NCBI GenBank assembly: GCA_004357505.1
Contig: SMWC01000076.1
Coordinates: 1 to 9,455 of the forward strand
Length of the DNA stretch: 9,455 nt
Direction: 5' to 3'
Origin: Gammaproteobacteria bacterium
Lineage (GTDB): Bacteria > Pseudomonadota > Gammaproteobacteria > Steroidobacterales > Rariloculaceae
Made by a program: the position numbers and the translations under genes. This document shows, one piece after another, positions 1 to 5,351 of this stretch. The notes beneath the pieces were generated by a model. That model was not told where the DNA came from. It did no database searches and saw only the letters and a list, made by a program, of their open reading frames with translations. Positions within the stretch are counted from its first letter, which is position 1. Each line of letters begins with the position of its first letter.

Positions 1-1019
1 ACACCGGCCTGGTTCAACCAATTCGCCAGGCAGTGATCGAAGATACGATGGTAACCGCCTTCGCCATTCAGGAATAGGACCGGGATGCCGGTCAGATTGA
101 CCAGTTGGCGTGCCGGCTCCTGCTGCCGGTAGCATGGCACCAGGCCAGGACCCTCCGCCTCCTCCTGAAGTTCGACCTGAAGCTCCGAAGCATCAGTGAT
201 CGGCGGATCGTAGGTGATAGGGGAATTGCCCACTCCCCACGCGAGACCACCCGACTGCCTGTAACGTACGTTAGACGTATCCACGCCGCGAATCGGTGGC
301 GCTGCCGGTTCCGCCGTGACGATCACACGTACGAGGTCAGGCCGCTCGTCGGCAATATTCCAACCGAACCAACCACCCTGGGAGTGAGTCAAAAGAATCA
401 CCGGCGTGCCGATCATGTCCAATAAAGCGACATTTGCATCGATGGTTAGCCGTGCCTGACGCCCGCCGATATACTGCACCTGCGTCTTGGTGAAGTTGTC
501 CATAATGGGATCGCCCATGCGTCCCGTGCCGGGCCATTGAGTATGCTTCGAGGCTTGAGGAAAATCTGCCGTCGCCGCCGAAGCCGTAAAGATCTGCTCC
601 AGATTCGGGCCGTTGCGAATTCTAAGATCGCCATCGACTCCCGGCACGTATTGCGAACGACCTCGCGCCGGAAAGTCCTGCAAATAGACGACGTACCCCA
701 TGTCGAGGAAGTTGTAGGCCCAGCCGGGGCGCCCATCGGGCGTCAGCAACCAATCCACGCCCGTTTGTCCCGCCCCGTGCAGGAACACGATCGGGTACGG
801 GTGACGAATCTCCCTCGGCACCATCACTTCGACGTACATGGCCCCGCCCATCGTCTCCCGGCCAGGCTCACCGACATACTCGCCGCCGACATAAAAGAAC
901 CCCTGCTGAGCGACGTTATCGAGGGACACCATCGGTATGGACTCGGGTGGCGCCTGAGCAAAGACCCCAGCGGCCGCAGCCATAAAGACCGCAGCCGTTA
1001 TTGATTGCTTCAGATTCAT
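1..1019 (-). CDS. Secreted alpha/beta hydrolase (3' end outside window)
   Basis: This is a partial gene: 339 codons are visible and the reading frame is still open at base 1. Residues 1-21 form a signal peptide (MNLKQS start, hydrophobic core, cleavage near VFA/QA). The alpha/beta-hydrolase fold is shown by an oxyanion-hole type HGAG at residues 81-84, a strand-turn segment YLQDFPARGRS at 112-122, and a nucleophile elbow LLTHSQGG with Ser213 as the predicted nucleophile; the usual first Gly of GxSxG is Thr here. Glu237, just after the next strand (TAEPAAPP), is a candidate catalytic acid. The catalytic His is expected downstream and is not visible, which fits the truncation at a GYHRIFDHC segment typical of this secreted esterase-like family. 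The start lies 10 nt after the stop of the PAL-like gene, so the two are probably cotranscribed. The substrate is unknown; an ester or amide is likely. Confidence 0.85.
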   Translation of the reverse strand, partial: MNLKQSITAAVFMAAAAGVFAQAPPESIPMVSLDNVAQQGFFYVGGEYVGEPGRETMGGAMYVEVMVPREIRHPYPIVFLHGAGQTGVDWLLTPDGRPGWAYNFLDMGYVVYLQDFPARGRSQYVPGVDGDLRIRNGPNLEQIFTASAATADFPQASKHTQWPGTGRMGDPIMDNFTKTQVQYIGGRQARLTIDANVALLDMIGTPVILLTHSQGGWFGWNIADERPDLVRVIVTAEPAAPPIRGVDTSNVRYRQSGGLAWGVGNSPITYDPPITDASELQVELQEEAEGPGLVPCYRQQEPARQLVNLTGIPVLFLNGEGGYHRIFDHCLANWLNQAG

Positions 1020-1029
1020 CTTATTCACT

Positions 1030-2310
1030 CTACTCCCAAGCCGAATAGACCGGCTTGCCCACCATGGTCTCGGGTCGCGCCCCGGCCCGTGGCGTGTACT
1101 TCTGCACGCGGCCATTACCGACCTCTGCGATGTAGAAGTTGCCTTCCTGGTCCACGCTGAGTCCATGTACACCCCACTGGGCGCCGGGGAAATCACCGAA
1201 TGTACCCCAGGAATAAAGGAAGTTGCCTTCGAGATCGTAGCCTAAGATCTTACTCGTCGCGCGATCGGCCGCCCACAACACATTATCCGCCCCGATGTAA
1301 AACAAATGGATATCCGTTGGCTCGGGCCCGAAACTCCATTCATCTAGATATTCTCCATTGTCGGTGAAGACCTGAACACGATTGTTGGCGCGATCGTTGA
1401 CGAATACACGCCGTGTCTGTACGTCGACGGCAATACCGTGGACGTTGTTCATATAGCCCGGGCGGGTCTCGAGCTGCGGGTTGCCCCTTTGATAGTCGCC
1501 CTTTTTACCCCAGGTCATCAGGTAATTGCCGTCGTTATCAAATTTCACGACACGCGTGTTTGTATACCCATCGGCGACAAACATTGCATCCGGCAGAAAA
1601 GCCAGGAAAGTCGGCCGGAAGAAGTGTGATTCATCGTTACCGGACACGTTCGGCGTACCGATGGTCTGCACGAGCTCCGAACCGTCGTTGGTGAACTTGA
1701 AGATCGCATGCCGGAAGTCATCGACGACCCAGACATGTTTCTCCGGATCATAGGGATTGATCGTCACGTAGTGCGGCCGGCGGAACAACTCATCCCATTG
1801 CGTCCATTCTTCGATGATCTTACCGTCACCGTCGACTACGACCAGGATATGCTCCCAATTATGATCGACGCCATGCTCGCCGCGATCTGTGTCGTCCCCG
1901 TCCAGCGCCCCCGGCAGGCTGGCCCTCGGCCCGACCGATGCGTTGCGCCACGGCAGCTGCGCCACCGGGAAGGACAATGCGGGCCCTGCATCGGGATAGA
2001 CGGTACCGCGGGGTGGTTCTATGTTCGGCAGCTCGCCGCGGTGCAGAAGAAAGATACGGTCCGGGCTTTCAGCGAATACGCTTTGCCCCGCTCCATAGGT
2101 CCAAGCGTCGTGCCCCGGCAGATCGGCCAAGTCCTGGGGCCATCCGGCGACGACGTCGTAAGGCCCGAAGATATCCTGACCGCCTTTCTGGCCCGGGACT
2201 GCTCCAAATGCGACTGTCTGCCCCTGGGCGGAAACCATTGGGTAAACCGCCAACAGAGCCACCGCCAGGCTCGCGGCAGCCGAACCAAGCATCACAACGC
2301 GATTACGCAT
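1030..2310 (-). CDS. Secreted NHL-repeat beta-propeller, PAL-like lyase (copy 1)
   Basis: The predicted product is 426 residues. I chose the ATG at 2310 because GAGGAG sits 6 nt upstream and the product then opens with a normal signal peptide (MRNRVVML, cleavage near MVSA/QG); an in-frame ATG at 2346 would put 12 polar residues in front. NHL-type blades recur: HVWVVDDFRHAIFKF, MFVADGYTNTRVVKF, VFVNDRANNRVQVF, FYIAEVGNGRVQKY. The closest family I recognise is the lyase domain of peptidylglycine alpha-amidating monooxygenase, which splits peptidyl-alpha-hydroxyglycine into amide and glyoxylate. Residues matching its active site are present: Arg91 (HRGE), His180 (RPHY), Tyr249 (DGY), His291 (NVHG) and His382 (GVHG). 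No monooxygenase domain is attached. It is a close paralogue of the gene at 4015-5307 and probably shares a transcript with the hydrolase 10 nt downstream. Activity on peptides is inferred, not shown; a non-enzymatic propeller remains possible. Confidence 0.88.
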   Translation of the reverse strand: MRNRVVMLGSAAASLAVALLAVYPMVSAQGQTVAFGAVPGQKGGQDIFGPYDVVAGWPQDLADLPGHDAWTYGAGQSVFAESPDRIFLLHRGELPNIEPPRGTVYPDAGPALSFPVAQLPWRNASVGPRASLPGALDGDDTDRGEHGVDHNWEHILVVVDGDGKIIEEWTQWDELFRRPHYVTINPYDPEKHVWVVDDFRHAIFKFTNDGSELVQTIGTPNVSGNDESHFFRPTFLAFLPDAMFVADGYTNTRVVKFDNDGNYLMTWGKKGDYQRGNPQLETRPGYMNNVHGIAVDVQTRRVFVNDRANNRVQVFTDNGEYLDEWSFGPEPTDIHLFYIGADNVLWAADRATSKILGYDLEGNFLYSWGTFGDFPGAQWGVHGLSVDQEGNFYIAEVGNGRVQKYTPRAGARPETMVGKPVYSAWE

Positions 2311-2316
2311 AACTGA

Positions 2317-2322
2317 CTCCTC
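2317..2322 (-). promoter_or_regulatory. Ribosome binding site of PAL-like copy 1
   Basis: GAGGAG on the minus strand, 6 nt before the ATG at 2310. It decides the start: the in-frame ATG further upstream at 2346 has no comparable site and would place polar residues before the signal peptide. Confidence 0.75.
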
Positions 2323-2496
2323 ATAAGTGTTATTGGATGTATTCATGAGACGGTTATCGTTCTTGTCTTTCGCCTTTTTCGAAATCGGGCGAGGTCAGCC
2401 GACAGTGCCTCTGCGAAAGTGAAGATACGCCCCGACCAGGTCACTTTCAATGCCTATCCGAGGCAAACTTTCACGAGCGATAGGCCACCGTATGCA

Positions 2497-2535
2497 TCTT
2501 CGACGATATCGCTGCTTAGCCTCTATCGTCGATGA
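2497..2535 (-). repeat. Imperfect inverted repeat in the 283-nt intergenic gap
   Basis: The arms TCTTCGACGATA (2497-2508) and TATCGTCGATGA (2524-2535) pair over 12 bp with one mismatch around a 15-nt loop. It lies 58 nt past the stop of the gene at 2594-3349 and 186 nt before the next start. No T-run follows on either strand, so it is not a typical intrinsic terminator. It could be an operator, an mRNA 3'-end hairpin or chance. The rest of this gap (2311-2593) shows no convincing gene or promoter. Confidence 0.4.
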
Positions 2536-2593
2536 AAACAACTCAGCGGAACCCTCCGGCGCACCTCGTCTAAGCCTCACGCTAATAATCGAT

Positions 2594-3349
2594 CTATTGA
2601 GTGGCATTGGGATCGTAGTTCAGAATCTCTTGTTCGTATTCCGCGAATACAACGTTATCCATACATGCGAATTCTTCGATATTCCAATCGACCCTTCTAT
2701 AGCGTCGTTGCCCCGTCCAAGACTCGGTGAACGCGACCGGGTCCTCGATCGTGATGTCGATGAGGAGGTTGTCATCTTCATCTAGCCGGATACGTTCGAA
2801 CACGCGTAACTGGTCGCTGTGGGGAACCCCTTCGCGATCAATCCATGTCTTGTCGTTGAAATTAACGGTTTCGACGACGAGCGTCTCGCCTTCCCAGTGC
2901 CCGGTGGCGTCACCCATCCACATTGGCGCCAGATCAGTTCGATGTTCTCGGCCGTCCGTGTAGATCTGCCGGACCGTGTGATCGTACTCGAACAGCATCA
3001 GGACTCGACCGGGTGTTTGGATAATTTCCATCGGGAACGGATGCAGGTAGATTCTGGGAGTGCCAGGACGAAAACAGTCGTATACCGGATCATTGGTCTC
3101 CACAACCGCGACGCTCTTAGAACCGAAAGTCGGCTTCGCCTGAGCGTAGCGCTCCTGTGCCCAGGCAGTCATCGGCGGTGGATCACCCCGTAACGCCGAG
3201 TTCTGAAACGGACGCGAAGCCTCGATTGCGAAATTGGTCCAGACTCCCGATAGATCGTCACCGTGCTCGTCGGTTTGTGCAAACAGTGACGAAGACAACA
3301 TCAGCGCCGTTACCAAGGCACCGATCAACATAGTTTCTCGCTGGAGCAT
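2594..3349 (-). CDS. Secreted protein of uncharacterised family (251 aa)
   Basis: I recognise this as a family often seen in environmental Proteobacteria and Acidobacteria but know no established function. Residues 1-24 are a signal peptide (cleavage near LFA/QT). The mature part begins with a DLSGVW segment as in small beta-barrel or lipocalin-like proteins. It then has DPVYDCFRPGTPRIYLHPFP (88-107), QTPGRVLMLFEYDH (111-124), YTDGREH (130-136), GHWEGETLVVET (150-161) and GVPHSDQLRVFERI (174-187). The C-terminal end carries WNIEEFAC (222-229). Cys92 and Cys229 could form a disulfide in the oxidising periplasm. The ATG at 3349 is preferred because AAAGGA lies 9 nt upstream; a second in-frame ATG (3331) has a weaker site. 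It follows the DUF6152 gene by 55 nt, so the two are likely cotranscribed. Confidence 0.85.
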   Translation of the reverse strand: MLQRETMLIGALVTALMLSSSLFAQTDEHGDDLSGVWTNFAIEASRPFQNSALRGDPPPMTAWAQERYAQAKPTFGSKSVAVVETNDPVYDCFRPGTPRIYLHPFPMEIIQTPGRVLMLFEYDHTVRQIYTDGREHRTDLAPMWMGDATGHWEGETLVVETVNFNDKTWIDREGVPHSDQLRVFERIRLDEDDNLLIDITIEDPVAFTESWTGQRRYRRVDWNIEEFACMDNVVFAEYEQEILNYDPNATQ

Positions 3350-3404
3350 CGTTTTCTATCCTTTCCGTGCCGAAGTCTCGCTTCGTTTGTTTGATTTCCG
3401 CGAG

Positions 3405-3806
3405 CTAATTCGTTCCGCCGATGAGCGCGACGCCGTGCGAATCAATCACCTTGCGCAGACGAAGCGACGGTGCGCCGCTTCTAGCCGGGTTGCCTGAGAG
3501 CGTGATCTCATCCCCCGGCTGCAGGATATCCTTGCTCCACTTCTCAGCTCCTCCGCTGTCCATGCGCGCCAGCCGAATCGGCGTGGTCAACTCACCGGAC
3601 CACTCCACGACTTTACCGCTCTCATCCGTGACCGCGATATAAATGAGCACATGCGGATTGATGAACTCGAACTTCGTGACCTCCCCCGTCACGGTGATCG
3701 TTTGGCTGCCGTCGTAAGCTGCGCCGCCATGATGCGCCGATGCGCCGACCACGAAAAGCAGCAGTCCCAGAGCAAAGCAAGAAACCGAGGCTATCTTCCT
3801 GATCAT
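3405..3806 (-). CDS. DUF6152 family exported protein
   Basis: A 133-residue exported protein. Residues 1-24 are a signal peptide ending in GASA, so the predicted mature protein starts His25-His26-Gly-Gly. The body matches the DUF6152 pattern as I know it: an AHH start, TVTGEVTKFEFINPHVLIYI (38-57), a DESGKVVEWSGEL segment (61-73), and ILQPGDEITLSGNPARSG (94-111), a compact beta-strand protein. No function is established for the family. The His-His N-terminus and His52 of NPH are potential metal ligands (inference). The ATG at 3806 has AGGAGG 5 nt upstream; an ATG at 3810 is in another frame and is too close to that site. It heads a probable two-gene unit with the gene at 2594-3349. Confidence 0.88.
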   Translation of the reverse strand: MIRKIASVSCFALGLLLFVVGASAHHGGAAYDGSQTITVTGEVTKFEFINPHVLIYIAVTDESGKVVEWSGELTTPIRLARMDSGGAEKWSKDILQPGDEITLSGNPARSGAPSLRLRKVIDSHGVALIGGTN

Positions 3807-3811
3807 TCATG

Positions 3812-3847
3812 CCTCCTGAGCTGTCCCCGGCAGAACCTGCTGCCGGG
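3812..3847 (-). promoter_or_regulatory. 5'-UTR hairpin and ribosome binding site of the DUF6152 gene
   Basis: A perfect 8-bp stem (CCCGGCAG/CTGCCGGG, 3826-3833 with 3840-3847) closes a 6-nt loop. It ends 8 nt before the AGGAGG at 3812-3817. On the minus strand no T-run follows, so it is not a standard terminator for the upstream PAL-like gene. A stabilising or translation-modulating leader hairpin is possible. Confidence 0.45.
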
Positions 3848-3944
3848 TTGAAAAGAATCGACTCCGCCGTTCACGCCAGTATCCCTGCGAGACGCCCACG
3901 CCGTCAACGCGGATGCACGCCTCCAGCCTCGGCAAGCGATAGTA

Positions 3945-3975
3945 TTAAATCGTTTTAATCAATACGCCCGCCAAC
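3945..3975 (-). promoter_or_regulatory. Possible promoter of the DUF6152 unit
   Basis: An AT-rich island in otherwise GC-rich DNA within the 208-nt gap 3807-4014. On the minus strand TTTAAT (3945-3950, 5/6 to the -10 consensus) follows TTGGCG (3970-3975, 4/6 to -35) with a 19-nt spacer. The island also contains ATTAAA-TCGT-TTTAAT, a small inverted repeat. The spacing is long, so this is tentative. Confidence 0.3.
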
Positions 3976-4014
3976 GGCTGAGCGCGGGAGCCATTCGGGC
4001 CTAGCTGCGGACGC

Positions 4015-5307
4015 CTACCAGGCGGCGCGTACCGGTTGGCCGAACAGGTAATCCGGGTTCGCGCCCGGTCGCGGCGTGAACTTTTGTACGCCGCCGTTAT
4101 CCACCTCGGCGATGTAGAAATTTCCGTCCTGGTCTACGCTCATACCGTGAACACCCCACATTCCGCCCGGAAAATCGCCCCAGGTGCCCCAGGAATACAA
4201 GAACTGACCATCGAGATCGTATTTTAGAATCTTGTTCGTCCCGCGGTCCGCAGCCCAGAGATAGCCATCCGCTGAGATATTGAACAGATGAATATCGGAT
4301 GGACTGTCGCCGAATCTCCAATCATCAAGGTACTCGCCGTACTCGTCGAAGATTTGCACGCGGTGGTTGTAACGATCGTTGACAAAGACACGATTCGTTG
4401 CCGGGTCGATCGCGATACCGTGCACATTGTGGAAGTAACCGGGTCGCGTGTCGTTGCGCGAACCGTCGGCTTTCTCTCCCCAGGACAGAAGATAATTACC
4501 GTCCTTGTCGAATTTCACGACGCGGGTACCGTTGTAGCCATCCGCTACAAAAAAACTGCTGTCCGGCAACCAGGCCAGAAAGGAAGGCCGGTTGAAATGC
4601 GTTTCGTCGTCTCCCAGCTCACCGTAGGTGCCGATGCTCTGCACCAACTCGCTACCGTCATTCGTAAATTTATGAATGACGTGCTTGTGGTCATCTACAA
4701 CCCAGACATGTTTGTCCGGATCGTACGGATTGATAGCGATAAAATGCGGCCGTTGCAGCATGGCGTCCCATTGAGTCCAGGCTTCGATGATTTCGCCTTC
4801 ACCATTGAGCACGAGAATGCAGTGCTCCCAACGTGCATCGATGCCCATACGGCCTCCGTTCGCCTCCCAGGCAGCAATGCCCTCTTCGGCTAGGCTGCCC
4901 GCACCGCCGTTGCTCGGTAGACTCGACGCCGTCGCGTCGCGCCACGGCAAGCGCCCGATCGGGAAATAGACGCTCGCTCCGACATCGAATAGCGGCTCCC
5001 GAGTCGGCCGATCGATATTGGGCAACTCACCCCGTTGTAACACGTAGATACGGTCTGGACTCTCGGCGAAGATGCTTTGTCCAGCGCCCCAGGTCCAGTC
5101 TGCGTGTCCGGGCAGTGTTGAGATGTCTTTCGGCCAATCGGCCACGACGTTATAGGGTCCGGTTATATCCTGCCCGCCACGCTCCCCTGGAACCGCGGCG
5201 AAACCAAAGGCTTCCTGGTCCTGAGCAGTTGCGAGCTGGCCGCCAAGCAGGCTAATGAGCGAATAGCTAGCCGTGATCGTAACGAGCGTCATTAAACGTC
5301 TGGTCAT
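4015..5307 (-). CDS. Secreted NHL-repeat beta-propeller, PAL-like lyase (copy 2)
   Basis: The product is 430 residues from the ATG at 5307, which has AGAGGA 7 nt upstream and gives a normal signal peptide (MTRRLMTLVTI, cleavage near LATA/QD). The open frame continues up to a TTG at 5364 inside the preceding gene, which is an unlikely start. It is collinear with copy 1 along its whole length, with identical blocks such as HKFTNDGSELVQ-like and ESPDRI segments. It keeps the same PAL-type residues: Arg92 (QRGE), His188 (RPHF), Tyr258 (DGY), His296 (NVHG) and His387 (GVHG). It differs mainly in the loop around residues 125-160, which is longer and richer in Gly, Ala and Ser. By analogy with animal PAL it may cleave an alpha-hydroxylated amide. 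It follows the LVIVD-repeat gene by 44 nt and is probably cotranscribed with it. The true substrate is unknown. Confidence 0.88.
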   Translation of the reverse strand: MTRRLMTLVTITASYSLISLLGGQLATAQDQEAFGFAAVPGERGGQDITGPYNVVADWPKDISTLPGHADWTWGAGQSIFAESPDRIYVLQRGELPNIDRPTREPLFDVGASVYFPIGRLPWRDATASSLPSNGGAGSLAEEGIAAWEANGGRMGIDARWEHCILVLNGEGEIIEAWTQWDAMLQRPHFIAINPYDPDKHVWVVDDHKHVIHKFTNDGSELVQSIGTYGELGDDETHFNRPSFLAWLPDSSFFVADGYNGTRVVKFDKDGNYLLSWGEKADGSRNDTRPGYFHNVHGIAIDPATNRVFVNDRYNHRVQIFDEYGEYLDDWRFGDSPSDIHLFNISADGYLWAADRGTNKILKYDLDGQFLYSWGTWGDFPGGMWGVHGMSVDQDGNFYIAEVDNGGVQKFTPRPGANPDYLFGQPVRAAW

Positions 5308-5314
5308 GAGTTGT

Positions 5315-5320
5315 TCCTCT
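5315..5320 (-). promoter_or_regulatory. Ribosome binding site of PAL-like copy 2
   Basis: AGAGGA on the minus strand, 7 nt before the ATG at 5307. It supports that start over the upstream in-frame TTG at 5364, which overlaps the end of the LVIVD-repeat gene. Confidence 0.7.
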
Positions 5321-5351
5321 TTATTGGTTTTTTGAGTATGCCACTCAGTTG

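Noticed and set aside
537..1004. 155-codon plus-strand open frame
   Set aside because: Antisense to the alpha/beta hydrolase gene; very Arg-rich composition typical of a shadow frame.
1708..2316. 202-codon plus-strand open frame, matched by a similar one at 4288-4893 with some shared residues
   Set aside because: Both lie antisense to equivalent parts of the two PAL-like paralogues. Their resemblance is a by-product of the conserved sense sequence, and they have no ribosome site or recognisable domain.
1030..2346. Upstream ATG at 2346 for PAL-like copy 1
   Set aside because: It adds 12 polar residues before the signal peptide and lacks a ribosome site, while the ATG at 2310 has GAGGAG at 6 nt.
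2395..2607. 70-codon minus-strand open frame in the gap between the 251-aa gene and PAL-like copy 1
   Set aside because: It overlaps the end of the upstream gene, is Arg-rich with no signal or domain, and lacks a ribosome site.
3955..3990. CCCGC...GCGGG inverted repeat after PAL-like copy 2 considered as a terminator
   Set aside because: Only 5 bp with a 12-nt or longer loop and no proper T-run after it.
1030..5307. CRISPR or mobile-element origin of the repeated sequence
   Set aside because: The repetition is at gene scale between paralogues; there are no short spaced repeats, terminal inverted repeats or transposase.
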